A stretch of 64,000 bases of DNA from Roseateles toxinivorans (GTDB lineage Bacteria; Pseudomonadota; Gammaproteobacteria; Burkholderiales; Burkholderiaceae_C), in NCBI RefSeq assembly GCF_004362525.1, contig NZ_SNXS01000002.1, forward strand, positions 1,168,160 through 1,232,159, given 5' to 3'. The notes below the pieces were generated by a model. It ran no database searches. It saw nothing but the letters and a program-made list of their open reading frames with translations, and was not told the DNA's origin. Below are positions 27,115 to 36,282 of this stretch, in pieces. How positions within the stretch are numbered: the first letter of the stretch is position 1; each line of letters opens with the position of its first letter. Both the position numbers and the translations under genes were made by a program.

Positions 27115-27759
27115 ATGCGCATAGACCACGCCCACGCCATCAAGCTCGTGATACTCGGGCGCGATGGCACGATCAACGAGTTCCGCGACGACCACGTCAA
27201 GTCGCCCGAGGAACTGCTGCCCATCCCCGGCGCGCTGGAGGCGGTGGCCCGGCTCAATCATGCCGGCTGGCACACGGTGCTGGCCACCAACCAGCCCGGC
27301 ATCGGCCGCGGCCTGCTGGACATGGCATCGCTGAACACCGTGCATCTGCGCCTGAACCAGATGCTGGCCGAGAAGGGCGGACGCATCGACGCCGCCTTCT
27401 TCTGCCCGCACGCGCCGGAAGAGGGCTGCCTGTGCCGCAAGCCGCTGCCCGGCCTGATCGAGCAGATCGGCGAGCGCTTCGGCGTCGATCTGAGCCATGT
27501 GCATATGGTCGGTGCCAGCCTGCGCGACATCCAGACGGCCAAAGCCGCCGGTTGCGTGCCGCATCTGGTGCGCACCGGCAAGCTGGCGGCCTTGAGCGAC
27601 GAGCAGGTGGCCGAGCAAGTGGCGCAAGTGCCCGGCGCCCAGGTACATGACGACCTGGCCGCCTTTGCCGATGATTTGATTCAACGCGAACGCCGCGCCC
27701 GGGCCGACGCTCGGGGCGAGGCGATGGCGCCGATTACCGCTCCCGGAGCCCTCAGTTGA
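27115..27759 (+). CDS. GmhB-like HAD protein lacking catalytic aspartates
   Basis: 214 residues, HAD superfamily, closest by eye to D-glycero-D-manno-heptose-1,7-bisphosphate 7-phosphatase (GmhB), which acts in LPS heptose synthesis. Retained: D17 (acid/base), TNQ at 58-60, K109 and the zinc loop C97-P-H99 ... C105-x-C107. Missing: the nucleophile Asp, read as Gly15 (ILGRDGTIN instead of FLDRDGTIN), and the motif IV Asp, read as Ala134 (VGASLRD instead of VGDxxxD). Standard HAD chemistry should therefore be lost or greatly reduced. Position between glyS and the acyltransferase matches true gmhB in Burkholderiales. It may be a pseudoenzyme; another gmhB may exist elsewhere. Confidence 0.85.
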   Translation: MRIDHAHAIKLVILGRDGTINEFRDDHVKSPEELLPIPGALEAVARLNHAGWHTVLATNQPGIGRGLLDMASLNTVHLRLNQMLAEKGGRIDAAFFCPHAPEEGCLCRKPLPGLIEQIGERFGVDLSHVHMVGASLRDIQTAKAAGCVPHLVRTGKLAALSDEQVAEQVAQVPGAQVHDDLAAFADDLIQRERRARADARGEAMAPITAPGALS

Positions 27760-28538
27760 TGCTGTCTGCCATTCGTTCCCTGCTGTTCGTGCTCTACATG
27801 ACGGTCACCGTGGTGCCTTGGGCGCTGGGCGTGCTGCTGCTGTCGATCTTTGTGCGCGGCAACGTCATCTACTGGGCTTGCGCCGGCTGGCTGAAGCTGG
27901 TGATCTGGGGCGCCAAGGTGATCTGCGGCGTGAAGTACCGCGTCACCGGCATGGAGAACGTGCCCAGCCAGGCGGACAGCAAGTCGGCCGTGGTGCTGCT
28001 GTCCAAGCATCTGTCGACCTGGGAGACTTTTGCGTTCCCGGCGCTGATGTCGCACCCGCTGTGCTATGTGTTCAAGCGCGAACTGCTCTACATCCCCTTC
28101 TTCGGCTGGGCGATGTCGCGCATGGACATGATCCATATCGACCGCAGCAAGCGCTCGCAGGCCTGGGCCAAAGTGGCCGAGCAGGGCAAGCGCTTGATGG
28201 GCCAGGGCAACTGGGTCATCATGTTCCCCGAGGGCACGCGCGCGCCGCGTGGTGGCAAGGGCGAATACAAGGCCGGCGGCACGCGGCTGGCGATTGCCGT
28301 CGGCGTGCCGGTGGTGCCCATCGCCGTCAGCTCGGCCAAGTGCTGGCCGCGCAAGAGCTTTCTGCTCAAGCCGGGGCTGATCGACGTGGTCATCGGCAAG
28401 CCCATCCCGTCGGTGGGCCGCCAGCCCGATGAGTTGATGCGCGAGGTCGAGCACTGGATCGAGGCCGAGATGCGTCGCATCGACCCCGAGGCCTATCTGA
28501 GCACGCCCCATGCCGGCGATACGGCCGCCGCTCACTGA
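27759..28538 (+). CDS. plsC: 1-acylglycerol-3-phosphate O-acyltransferase
   Basis: 259-residue membrane-associated acyltransferase of phospholipid synthesis (lysophosphatidate to phosphatidate). An N-terminal hydrophobic segment covers about 8-32. The catalytic motif is H84-LSTW-E89, an HX4E version of the usual HX4D, and FPEGTR (156-161) is the acyl-acceptor motif. The ATG at 27759 overlaps the preceding stop (TGATG). Third in a glyQS-gmhB-plsC series. HX4E variants are known in betaproteobacterial PlsC-like proteins, so activity is still likely. Confidence 0.9.
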   Translation: MLSAIRSLLFVLYMTVTVVPWALGVLLLSIFVRGNVIYWACAGWLKLVIWGAKVICGVKYRVTGMENVPSQADSKSAVVLLSKHLSTWETFAFPALMSHPLCYVFKRELLYIPFFGWAMSRMDMIHIDRSKRSQAWAKVAEQGKRLMGQGNWVIMFPEGTRAPRGGKGEYKAGGTRLAIAVGVPVVPIAVSSAKCWPRKSFLLKPGLIDVVIGKPIPSVGRQPDELMREVEHWIEAEMRRIDPEAYLSTPHAGDTAAAH

Positions 28539-28554
28539 CATAAACTGACGGTCC

Positions 28555-29457
28555 ATGCAGCCCGCCGCGACCGTCACCGCACAGCTCTCGCTCTTCGATA
28601 TGGACATGCACCCGGTGCAGAGCTCGCTGCCCGCGCCGCTGCCCTTCCCTGGGCCCAAGGCGGCCGCGCCAGAAGCTCCCTCCAGCTACCGCCATCCGCG
28701 CGCCCATCACGAGGTGAGGCTTGGCGAGCACCTGGTCGGCTACGAGCTGCGGCGTGCCAAGCGGCGCAGCATCGGGTTCACAATCGACGAGGAAGGCCTG
28801 CGCGTCAGCGCGCCCAAATGGGTGCCGCTGGGCGACATCAACCAGGCTCTGCAGTCCAAGCACGGCTGGATTCTGCGCAAGCTGCACGAGCAGCGCGAGC
28901 GGGCCAGGCGGCTGCAATCGGCCCGCGTCGAGTGGCGCGACGGCGTCAGCATCCCCTATCTGGGCGAGGCCATGGTGGTGGTGCTGGACCCGCGTGCCGC
29001 CGGCGCGCCGGGGGCGGCGCGGCTCAGCAACGGTGACGATGGCGAGCAGGCGGGCCTGGTCTCGGGCCTGACCCTGCATGTGGGCCTGCCGCAGACCGCG
29101 ACGCCCGAGCAGATACGCGACATCGTGCAGAGCTGGCTGCAGCGCCAGGCGCGCCAGCTGTTTTTGCTGCGCTGCCAGCACTTTGCGGCGCAACTGGGCG
29201 TGCGCATGAGCAAGCTCTCGCTGAGCTCGGCTCAGACCCGCTGGGGCAGCGCCAGCGCCGATGGCTCGATACGGCTGAACTGGCGGCTGATTCACTTCGC
29301 CCAGGCCACCATCGATTATGTGGTGGCTCATGAGCTGGCCCATCTGCGCGAGATGAACCACAGCCCCCGCTTCTGGGAGGTGGTGCGCTCGGTGGTGCCC
29401 GACTACCAGCAGCTGCGCGGCTCGCTAAAGCGCGAGCACGCGCCGATACTCGACTGA
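28555..29457 (+). CDS. DUF45 (YgjP-type) M48-like metallopeptidase
   Basis: 300 residues. The zinc motif H259-E260-LA-H263 with a downstream MNHSPRFW His defines the YgjP/DUF45 family of predicted metalloproteases. The preceding conserved stretch LSSAQTRWGSASADGSIRLNW is also diagnostic. About 80 N-terminal residues are variable. No signal peptide is seen, so it is probably cytoplasmic. The substrate is unknown. It follows plsC by 16 bases and is probably the last gene of this operon. Confidence 0.88.
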   Translation: MQPAATVTAQLSLFDMDMHPVQSSLPAPLPFPGPKAAAPEAPSSYRHPRAHHEVRLGEHLVGYELRRAKRRSIGFTIDEEGLRVSAPKWVPLGDINQALQSKHGWILRKLHEQRERARRLQSARVEWRDGVSIPYLGEAMVVVLDPRAAGAPGAARLSNGDDGEQAGLVSGLTLHVGLPQTATPEQIRDIVQSWLQRQARQLFLLRCQHFAAQLGVRMSKLSLSSAQTRWGSASADGSIRLNWRLIHFAQATIDYVVAHELAHLREMNHSPRFWEVVRSVVPDYQQLRGSLKREHAPILD

Positions 29458-29748
29458 GTTTTTAGCATTATTGCGCCTTGCGCAGTTACTTGATCTTGCC
29501 AAGCAGTTTCATCCCCCTTTAGGGGGGGGGTTGTCCCTCCCTGATGGCCTGGGCACACTGCTCGCACTGCTGTCATCACGGCAAGCCAAACGGCCATATC
29601 AGTCAGATTGGCCGGGCGGCGATCAGGGAGTGTGTGGGGAGGAGAACTCGCGCCGGGCCAGGGAGTTGGGCCGCGAGCCTGAGAGGGGGCAGTACGCATC
29701 GGGTCAACGCTTGGGAGGGCGATGACCGATGCACCCGATCAGAACGAA
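29458..29748. other. Structured intergenic region, candidate non-coding RNA
   Basis: No convincing gene is visible. Several helices can be drawn: TGCGC-CTT-GCGCA (29472-29484), CCCCC-TTTA-GGGGG (29513-29526), TCCCTGAT (29538-29545) with ATCAGGGA (29622-29629) enclosing GGCCA/TGGCC (29592-29596 / 29609-29613), CTCGCG/CGCGAG (29647-29652 / 29672-29677), and a 10-bp stem with one bulged G at 29696-29706 / 29723-29732. A strong terminator follows at once. I do not recognise it as tmRNA, RNase P, SRP or 6S RNA, and could not identify a clear promoter. Confidence 0.4.
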
Positions 29749-29796
29749 AAGGCGCTTGAGGACCGGGTTTTCCGGCTTCTCAAGCGCCTTTTTTCC
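29749..29796. terminator. Strong bidirectional intrinsic terminator
   Basis: AAGGCGCTTGAG (29749-29760) pairs perfectly with CTCAAGCGCCTT (29779-29790), with a smaller CCGG/CCGG stem inside, and is followed by a run of six T on the plus strand (29789-29794). The left side is AAAA, giving a T-run on the minus strand too. It separates the DUF45 gene (or the candidate RNA) from the converging MBL-fold gene ending at 29805. Confidence 0.9.
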
Positions 29797-29804
29797 TTGG
29801 CCTT

Positions 29805-30860
29805 CTACAAGCCGAAGCGGATGATGCCGTCTTGATCCCGTCGGCGTCTGACCAGACCGGCCAGCCACAGCGTGTGCAGATGGGCGACCGACTCGCCCAT
29901 TGCGAAGGTGGTCTGGTGCAGGTCCAGCTTGCGCTTGAACAGCAGGTCCAGCAGCTCGGCGGCGCAGCGCGGAGCGCTCTTGCAGGCCTCCAGCACCTCG
30001 GCCAGCCGTTCCTCATGGTGCTCGTGCAGCTGGGCCACGCGCTGGTGCAGGCCGGTGAAGGGCTTGCCATGCGAAGGCAGGACCAGGGTATCTGTCGGTA
30101 GTTCACCGAGGCGACTGATCGAGGTCAGGTAGAGGGACAGCGGATCGGCCTCGGGCTCCACATCGACGACGCTGACATTGGTCGAGATGCGTGGCAGCAC
30201 CATATCGCCGGAGATCAGGATCTGGTGATGCGGCGAATACAGCGCCATATGCTCGGGCGCGTGGCCGTAGCCGGCGATGCAGCGCCAGTCATGATCGCCG
30301 ATGCGAACCTGCAGCCCGTCCATGAGCCGGCGAAAGCTTGAGGGCACGGCCGGTACCATGCTGGGGTAGTAGCTGGCGCGGCCGCGTATCTTCTCCAGCG
30401 ACTCCGGGTCCGTCAGCCCGTGGCTGCCGAAGAAGCGCGCAGCCGCCTCGCCGCCCATGCCCACCGTGCTCTGGCTGGCCATGCGGCCGACGTTGTAGTC
30501 GGTGGCGCTGATCCACATCCGGCAGTTCCAGCGCTCGGTCAGCCAGTGGGCCAGGCCCATATGGTCGGGATGGAAGTGGGTGACGATGACGCGCAGCACC
30601 GGCAGGCCGTCGAGGTGGTTGGCGAACACCTGCTCCCAGGCGGCGCGGGTGGCGTCATTGCTGACGCCGCAGTCCACGATGGACCAGCCCTGTGCGCCGT
30701 CCAGCTCGTCGCGCAGCAGCCAGAGGTTGATGTGGTCCAGCGCGAACGGAAGGCCCATGCGCAACCAGCGCACGCCGGGCGCCAGCTCGAGCACCTCGCC
30801 GGGTGCGGGCAGGGCGTCGCCCAGGGGGTAGTGCAATTCCGACTCTTTGAGATTGGCCAT
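29805..30860 (-). CDS. MBL-fold metallo-hydrolase
   Basis: 351-residue metallo-beta-lactamase-fold hydrolase. The metal motif is H95-F-H97-P-D99-H100 (VTHFHPDHMGL); later ligands are seen in GYGHAPEHMALY, SGDMVLP and LPSHGKPF. The C-terminal third is a winged-helix-like region (AELLDLLFKRKLDLHQ) found in the LACTB2-like/glyoxalase-II relatives. Hydrolysis of a thioester or lactone-type metabolite is plausible. It is divergent from liuR; the intervening 110 bp contain a LiuR-type site 71 bp from its ATG, so it may belong to the same regulon. Confidence 0.87.
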   Translation of the reverse strand: MANLKESELHYPLGDALPAPGEVLELAPGVRWLRMGLPFALDHINLWLLRDELDGAQGWSIVDCGVSNDATRAAWEQVFANHLDGLPVLRVIVTHFHPDHMGLAHWLTERWNCRMWISATDYNVGRMASQSTVGMGGEAAARFFGSHGLTDPESLEKIRGRASYYPSMVPAVPSSFRRLMDGLQVRIGDHDWRCIAGYGHAPEHMALYSPHHQILISGDMVLPRISTNVSVVDVEPEADPLSLYLTSISRLGELPTDTLVLPSHGKPFTGLHQRVAQLHEHHEERLAEVLEACKSAPRCAAELLDLLFKRKLDLHQTTFAMGESVAHLHTLWLAGLVRRRRDQDGIIRFGL

Positions 30861-30930
30861 GTGCTTTTCCAGTCAGTTGGGGACAGAGCTTGCCGAAAAA
30901 CGGCAAGGTCCATCCCGCAAGCGCATTAAA

Positions 30931-30952
30931 CTTCCGTTTACGTTAACGTCAA
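30931..30952. promoter_or_regulatory. Putative LiuR operator (liuR / MBL hydrolase)
   Basis: 22-bp imperfect palindrome matching 18 of 22 positions of the perfect site at 31476-31497; the right half reads AACGTCAA. It lies 18 bp before the liuR ATG and about 70 bp before the divergent MBL-fold gene, so it could serve autoregulation and control of both directions. Confidence 0.65.
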
Positions 30953-30970
30953 TGTGAGTCGAGTGTAGCC

Positions 30971-31435
30971 ATGAGCACCGAAACCCGCGCGAGCAAAGAG
31001 GGTGCCAATCGCACCTTCACCATCACCGAGCTGGCGGCCGAGTTCGACGTCACGCCGCGCGCCATCCGCTTTTATGAGGACATGGGCCTGCTGGAACCGG
31101 CCCGTGCCGGCCGCAACCGCGTCTACACCCATCGCGATCGCACGCGGCTGAAGCTGACCCTGCGCGGCAAGCGTCTGGGCCTGAGCCTGCAGGAGATCAA
31201 GCAGCTGGTGGACATGTACGACTCGTCGGGCGACACCACCCAGCAGCTGAAGGCCTTTCTGGCCGTGCTGAACGCCCATCGCGAGCAGCTGGCGCGCCAG
31301 CTGGAAGACATCGAGATCACCCTGGCCGAGATCACCCAGCACGAGGAGCGCTGCAAGGGCCTGCTGAGCGAGGCCCAGCGTGCCGAGCGCAAGACCAAGC
31401 CGACGCCCAAAGCCGCGGCGGATTCCGCCGCCTGA
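30971..31435 (+). CDS. liuR: MerR-family regulator, LiuR type
   Basis: 154 residues. The N-terminal MerR winged helix-turn-helix (about 16-80) reads ITELAAEFDVTPRAIRFYED, then MGLLEPARAGRNRVYTHRDR, followed by a dimerisation coiled coil and an Ala/Lys-rich tail. No metal-binding Cys pair is present. In proteobacteria this subfamily (LiuR) controls branched-chain amino-acid and short-chain acyl-CoA degradation. The adjacent liuA and palindromic sites before liuR, the thioesterase gene and the later thiolase gene support the assignment. The effector is unknown; acyl-CoA intermediates are commonly proposed. Confidence 0.88.
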   Translation: MSTETRASKEGANRTFTITELAAEFDVTPRAIRFYEDMGLLEPARAGRNRVYTHRDRTRLKLTLRGKRLGLSLQEIKQLVDMYDSSGDTTQQLKAFLAVLNAHREQLARQLEDIEITLAEITQHEERCKGLLSEAQRAERKTKPTPKAAADSAA

Positions 31436-31475
31436 CAGTGCCGTAGCGAATTCCACGTTTAGAATCTTCGCCAAA

Positions 31476-31497
31476 TTGACGTTTACGTAAACGTCAA
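31476..31497. promoter_or_regulatory. Putative LiuR operator (perfect palindrome)
   Basis: A perfect 22-bp palindrome, half-site TTGACGTTTAC followed directly by its reverse complement. It lies in the 83-bp gap between liuR and the thioesterase gene, 21 bp before the ATG at 31519. Two degenerate copies occur at 30931 and 38075. Position and symmetry fit a dimeric MerR-type regulator. Confidence 0.8.
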
Positions 31498-31518
31498 CCA
31501 AACTCAACCGGAGCCGCC

Positions 31519-31983
31519 ATGCTGCAAGCCGCCGATGACCAGTTCGCCCAGCGCGTGCGCGACTCCTTTGCCCGCCAGGCGGTGATGCAGACGCTGGGTG
31601 CCGAGCTGGAGGCCGTGGAGGCCGGCCGCGTGCTGATGACCATGGGCCACCGGCCCGAGCTGACGCAGCAGCATGGCTTCCTGCATGCCGGCATCGTCGC
31701 CACGGCGCTGGACTCGGCCTGCGGCTATGCCGCCTTCAGCCTGATGCCTGTGGATGCGGCCGTGCTGACGATCGAATTCAAGATCAATCTGCTGTCGCCG
31801 GCGCGTGGCCCCTTCTTCAGATTCGAGGGCCAGGTGCTCAAGGCCGGTCGTACCATCAGCGTGGTGGAGGGTCGGGCCTGGGGCTATACCGGCGCCGAGA
31901 CGCCCGAATCCGAGAAAAAATTGGTGGCCAGCATGAACGCCACCGTGATGACGGTGCTGGGCCGCGACGGCCTCAAACATTGA
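31519..31983 (+). CDS. PaaI-family hotdog thioesterase
   Basis: 154 residues with the single hotdog fold of PaaI/YigI-like acyl-CoA thioesterases: [24 protein letters not shown] contains the HGG-like loop (here HGF-LHAG) and the catalytic Asp position. Likely hydrolyses short or branched acyl-CoA, protecting the free CoA pool during leucine breakdown. Starts just after a perfect LiuR-type site and is followed 28 bp later by liuA in the same direction. Ribosome site AACCGGAG precedes the ATG. Confidence 0.87.
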   Translation: MLQAADDQFAQRVRDSFARQAVMQTLGAELEAVEAGRVLMTMGHRPELTQQHGFLHAGIVATALDSACGYAAFSLMPVDAAVLTIEFKINLLSPARGPFFRFEGQVLKAGRTISVVEGRAWGYTGAETPESEKKLVASMNATVMTVLGRDGLKH

Positions 31984-32011
31984 TCGATTACCTGTTTTTA
32001 GGAGACACCCA

Positions 32012-33202
32012 ATGAACCTGCCCGGCCTGAACTTCCAACTCGGCGAAGACATTGATGCGCTGCGCGATGCGGTGCGCGACTTTGCCCAAGCCGAGATCGC
32101 GCCTCGCGCGGCCGAGATCGACCGTAGCGACCAGTTCCCGATGGACCTGTGGCGCAAGATGGGTGACCTGGGCGTGCTGGGCATCACCGTCAGCGAGGAG
32201 TACGGTGGCGCCAACATGGGCTATCTGGCGCACATGATCGCGATGGAGGAGATCAGCCGCGCCTCGGCCTCGGTGGGCCTGAGCTATGGCGCGCACAGCA
32301 ATCTCTGCGTGAATCAGATCAAGCGCAACGGCAGCGCCGCGCAGAAGGCCAAGTACCTGCCCAAGCTGATCTCCGGCGAGCATGTCGGCGCGCTGGCGAT
32401 GAGCGAGCCGGGCGCCGGTTCCGACGTCATTTCCATGAAGCTGAAGGCCGAACATAAAGATGGACCCGGGGGCGGCTACTACCTGCTCAACGGCAACAAG
32501 ATGTGGATCACCAACGGCCCCGATGCCGACACCCTGGTGGTCTATGCCAAGAGCGAGCCCGAGCTGGGCGCGCGCGGTGTGACGGCCTTCCTGATCGAGA
32601 AGGGTATGAAGGGCTTCAGCATTGCGCAGAAGCTCGACAAGCTGGGCATGCGCGGCTCGCACACCGGTGAGTTGGTGTTCAGAGATGTCGAGGTGCCGGC
32701 CGAGAACGTGCTGGGCGCTGTGAACGGTGGCGCCAAGGTCTTGATGAGCGGCCTCGACTACGAACGCGCCGTGCTCACCGGCGGCCCGCTGGGCATCATG
32801 CAAAGCGTGATGGACAACGTCATTCCCTACATTCACGACCGCAAGCAGTTCGGCCAGAGCATCGGTGAATTCCAGCTGATCCAGGGCAAGGTGGCGGACA
32901 TGTACACCGTGCTGCAGGCCGGCCGGTCATTCGCCTACACGGTGGCCAAGAACCTCGACCTGCTGGGCGCCGAGCATGTGCGCCAGGTGCGCAAGGACTG
33001 CGCCTCCGTCATCCTCTGGTGCGCCGAAAAGGCCACCTGGATGGCCGGCGAGGGCGTGCAGATCTTTGGTGGCAATGGCTATATCAACGAGTACCCGCTG
33101 GGCCGTTTGTGGCGCGACGCCAAGCTGTACGAGATCGGCGCCGGCACCAGCGAGATCCGCCGCATGCTGATAGGCCGCGAGCTGTTCGCGGAGACGATGT
33201 AA
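32012..33202 (+). CDS. liuA: Isovaleryl-CoA dehydrogenase
   Basis: 396-residue FAD-dependent acyl-CoA dehydrogenase for leucine degradation (isovaleryl-CoA to 3-methylcrotonyl-CoA). The catalytic base is E251 in [15 protein letters not shown], the position specific to isovaleryl-CoA dehydrogenase, while the C-terminal motif reads [12 protein letters not shown] with no Glu where short-chain dehydrogenases have theirs. Other family signs: [25 protein letters not shown] and [24 protein letters not shown] precedes the ATG. The remaining liu genes (liuBCDE) are not in this window. Confidence 0.95.
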   Translation: MNLPGLNFQLGEDIDALRDAVRDFAQAEIAPRAAEIDRSDQFPMDLWRKMGDLGVLGITVSEEYGGANMGYLAHMIAMEEISRASASVGLSYGAHSNLCVNQIKRNGSAAQKAKYLPKLISGEHVGALAMSEPGAGSDVISMKLKAEHKDGPGGGYYLLNGNKMWITNGPDADTLVVYAKSEPELGARGVTAFLIEKGMKGFSIAQKLDKLGMRGSHTGELVFRDVEVPAENVLGAVNGGAKVLMSGLDYERAVLTGGPLGIMQSVMDNVIPYIHDRKQFGQSIGEFQLIQGKVADMYTVLQAGRSFAYTVAKNLDLLGAEHVRQVRKDCASVILWCAEKATWMAGEGVQIFGGNGYINEYPLGRLWRDAKLYEIGAGTSEIRRMLIGRELFAETM

Positions 33203-33225
33203 CAGGACTCCGCGACAATCTGACC

Positions 33226-33891
33226 ATGAGCCAAAACCTGCAAGAACTGTTTGACCGCAACCAACAGTGGGCCGACGCGACCGAAGCGCGTGAGCCCGGC
33301 TTCTTTACCCGTCTGCTGAAGCAGCAGAGCCCGCAGTATCTGTGGATAGGCTGTGCCGACAGCCGCGTGCCGGCCAACGAGCTGGTGAATCTGCTGCCGG
33401 GCGAGTTGTTCGTGCACCGCAATGTGGCCAATGTCGTCGTGCACTCCGACCTCAACTGCCTGTCGGTGATGCAGTTCGCCATCGACGAGCTGAAGGTCAA
33501 GCACATCATGGTCGTCGGCCACTCCGGCTGCGGCGGCGTCAAGGCCGCGCTGACCGATGCGCGTGTGGGTCTGGTGGACAACTGGCTGCGCCACGTGCAG
33601 GACGTGCGCAACAAGCACTGGCCCTGGCTCAGCAGCTTGACCGAACAGCCCCGCCAGATGGACGCGCTGTGCGAGCTCAACGTGCTGGAGCAGGCGCTCA
33701 ACGCCTGCCAGACCACGGTGGTGCGCGATGCCTGGCTGCGTGGCCAGCAGGTGGTCGTCCACGGCTGGGTCTATGGCCTGCACAACGGCCTGCTGAAGGA
33801 CATGAATATGACGGTTGCCAATGCGGCCGAGGTTGATGAGGCCTATGCGCGGGCGCTGGACGGCATCAAGGGCCGCTACAGCCCCGGCTGA
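33226..33891 (+). CDS. can: Beta-class carbonic anhydrase
   Basis: 221-residue cytoplasmic zinc enzyme interconverting CO2 and bicarbonate. The zinc ligands C43, D45 (GCADSRVPANE), H99 and C102 (GHSGCGGV) match C42-D44-H98-C101 of E. coli Can. HRNVANVV is also conserved. It follows liuA by 23 bp; the bicarbonate it makes is the co-substrate for methylcrotonyl-CoA carboxylase, the next step of leucine breakdown, which may explain its place here (inference). Converges with the EAL-domain gene. Confidence 0.95.
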   Translation: MSQNLQELFDRNQQWADATEAREPGFFTRLLKQQSPQYLWIGCADSRVPANELVNLLPGELFVHRNVANVVVHSDLNCLSVMQFAIDELKVKHIMVVGHSGCGGVKAALTDARVGLVDNWLRHVQDVRNKHWPWLSSLTEQPRQMDALCELNVLEQALNACQTTVVRDAWLRGQQVVVHGWVYGLHNGLLKDMNMTVANAAEVDEAYARALDGIKGRYSPG

Positions 33892-33900
33892 TCCGGCATT

Positions 33901-36159
33901 TCAGCTCGGCTGCTTGGCCAGCCAGTCCAGCAGCGCGTCGAGCGGCATCGGCCGGCCATACAGATAGCCCTGCACCTCGTCGCAGCCCAGCTCCAGCAGG
34001 ATGTTGGCCTGCGCTTCGGTCTCGACGCCTTCGGCCAGCACCTTCAGGCCAATCTTGTGGCCCAGGGGCACGATCATGTCGGCAATGCGGCCTCCGGTGC
34101 CGCTGTCCAGTGCGTTGACAAAGGCGCGGTCGATCTTGACGCGGTCGGCCGGCAACTGGTCCAGATAGCTCAGTGACGAAAAGCCGGTGCCGAAGTCATC
34201 GATGGCAATCGCGATGCCGGTGGAGCGCAGCGTCTGCAGCCGCTCGACCATCACCTCCATGCCCAGCGCGGCCACCGATTCGGTGACCTCCAGCTCCAGC
34301 TCCTGCGGCGCCACGCCGCTGGCTTCCAGTGCCGACTGCACCATGGCCACGAAATTGGGCTGGCGCATCTGCATCACCGACACATTGACCGCCATGCGCA
34401 GGCCCGGAAAGCCGGCCTGGTGGATGGTTTTCAGCGCCGCCAGCGCATTGTTCAGCACCTGGGCGCCCATGGCGACGATGAGCCCGGACTGCTCGGCCAC
34501 CGGTATGAAGCGGTCGGGCGGTATGAACTGACCCTCCTCGGTGCGCCAGCGCAGCAAGGCCTCGAAGCCGACCACCTTGCCGCTCTTCAGATCGAACTGC
34601 GGCTGGTAGTGGGGGAACAGCAGCCCATGGCTGAAGGCCATGCGCAGGTCCTGCAGCAGCCGGGTGCGGTCGCGCGTCTCGGTGGCGATGGCCGTGGTGT
34701 AGTGGGCGAACTGGCCCTGGCCGGCGCTCTTCGCCCGCTTCAAGGCGATATGGGCGTCCTTGATGCCATCCAGCGCCGAGCCGGTCATGTCGCGCAGATC
34801 GGCCAGGCCGATCGAGAAGGTCACCGGGCGCTCGAAGCCCCCGACCTTGGGCGGCGTGTGGAACACGCCGTAAAGGCAGTCGTCGGTCAGCTGGTTGCTG
34901 GGGCCCAGCACGCCGAACACATCGCCCGAGACGCGGGCGACGAAGCAGTCGGGCAGGGCCTCGCGCAGGCGGCGGGCGATGGCCATCAAGAGCTGGTCGC
35001 CGTACTGGTGGCCCAGCAGGTCATTGGTTTCGGCAAAGGCATCGACATCAAGCAGGGCCAGCGAGTAGCTTTGCCGGTCGGCCCCGGCCAGGCGGGTGTC
35101 GAGTTCGTTGACCATGGCAGCGCGGTTGGGCAGGGCCACCAGGCGGTCGAAATACGCCTGCGTGCGCAGCTCGGTGACCAGGGCCACGTTGGCGGCGCAC
35201 AGGCCGATATTGGTGCAGAACACGTCCAGCAGATAGTGGTCCACCTGGCTGACCGGGCCGTCGGTGTCGATGAAGGCGGCCAGGGCATTGTTCTCGTGCA
35301 CCGGGAAATACAGTGCCACGCCGTCGTCCTCGAGCAGATTGCGCCGCTCGTGCAGGCAGCGGGTCAGCAGATGGACGATGCGCACATCGCCAATCGAGGA
35401 GATGTCCTGGTCGATGTACTGGCGGTAGCGGCCGGCGGCGGCAACGACGCGAAAGCGCTCGTGCTCGACACCGTCTTCCGCGTCGCGATTGACCTCGCAG
35501 CAGACCAGGCCCTCGGGCGCCAGGCCGATCAGGCCGGCAATCTGGGTGATCACGCCCTCGGAGAAGGAGCGCAGGCCGTCCTCGGCGATGAACTGGGCGC
35601 TGGCCTTGACGATCTTCTCCAGTCCGTCGCGGGTGGCATCCAGCCGGCACAGCTGGTCATAGGCGCGCAGCGAGGCGACCAGGGTAGTGAACAGGCGGCT
35701 GCGCGTCAGCTCGCTCTTGACGCGGTAGTCATTGATGTCGTAGCGGGTGATGACTTCCAGGTCGGGCGCGTAGCCCGGCTGGCCGGTGCGCAGCACGATG
35801 CGCAGCCGGGTCAGGCCCAACTGCTCACGTATCGTGCCGACGATGCCCAGGCCGGCGTCGGCGGTTTCCATGACAACGTCAAGAAAGACGACGGCCACAT
35901 CGGTCTCGCGCTTCAGCACCTCCAGCGCCTGGGCGGCCGAGAAGGCGTGCAGGAACTTCAGCTGCCGGCCGAGCACCGTCGGGCCCTGCAGGGCCAGCAC
36001 GGTGGCGTCGTGCACGCCCTGGTCATCATCAACGATCAGCACCTGCCAGGGGCCGGGCCGGTGCTTGCCATGTTGAGACGCGCCGGCGCCCTCGTCGTCC
36101 AAAAGTTGTAGAAAGTCGTCTTCCACTTGGCTGTCCAGGCGCTTGGTTGGCCACAGCAT
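33901..36159 (-). CDS. Receiver-DUF3369-(degenerate GGDEF)-EAL c-di-GMP phosphodiesterase
   Basis: 752 residues, no membrane segments. An N-terminal receiver-like domain has acidic DDD at 44-46 and phospho-acceptor D94 (VVFLDVVME). A DUF3369 region (about 150-310) follows, then a GGDEF domain whose signature is SGDVF, so it should not make c-di-GMP. The EAL domain is intact (FEALLRW, later [14 protein letters not shown] and DRVKIDRAF). It probably degrades c-di-GMP in response to a kinase. No histidine kinase is adjacent. The frame stays open far into aceK antisense; MLWPTKRL is taken as the start because it precedes the receiver domain. Confidence 0.88.
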   Translation of the reverse strand: MLWPTKRLDSQVEDDFLQLLDDEGAGASQHGKHRPGPWQVLIVDDDQGVHDATVLALQGPTVLGRQLKFLHAFSAAQALEVLKRETDVAVVFLDVVMETADAGLGIVGTIREQLGLTRLRIVLRTGQPGYAPDLEVITRYDINDYRVKSELTRSRLFTTLVASLRAYDQLCRLDATRDGLEKIVKASAQFIAEDGLRSFSEGVITQIAGLIGLAPEGLVCCEVNRDAEDGVEHERFRVVAAAGRYRQYIDQDISSIGDVRIVHLLTRCLHERRNLLEDDGVALYFPVHENNALAAFIDTDGPVSQVDHYLLDVFCTNIGLCAANVALVTELRTQAYFDRLVALPNRAAMVNELDTRLAGADRQSYSLALLDVDAFAETNDLLGHQYGDQLLMAIARRLREALPDCFVARVSGDVFGVLGPSNQLTDDCLYGVFHTPPKVGGFERPVTFSIGLADLRDMTGSALDGIKDAHIALKRAKSAGQGQFAHYTTAIATETRDRTRLLQDLRMAFSHGLLFPHYQPQFDLKSGKVVGFEALLRWRTEEGQFIPPDRFIPVAEQSGLIVAMGAQVLNNALAALKTIHQAGFPGLRMAVNVSVMQMRQPNFVAMVQSALEASGVAPQELELEVTESVAALGMEVMVERLQTLRSTGIAIAIDDFGTGFSSLSYLDQLPADRVKIDRAFVNALDSGTGGRIADMIVPLGHKIGLKVLAEGVETEAQANILLELGCDEVQGYLYGRPMPLDALLDWLAKQPS

Positions 36160-36282
36160 AGCGCGGATTTGCGGGCCGGGGTGCAGCGTTCGCCTGCGTT
36201 TTTGCCAGCCAGGCGGCCGCGACACCGCCGGTGGCCGAGGCTTGCTTACACTGTTCCGTGCCAACGCCAACAGGAGTGCGTC

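Noticed and set aside
29471-29725. 84-codon plus-strand frame in the candidate RNA region
   Set aside because: No ribosome site, low-complexity translation, no family resemblance; secondary structure explains the region better.
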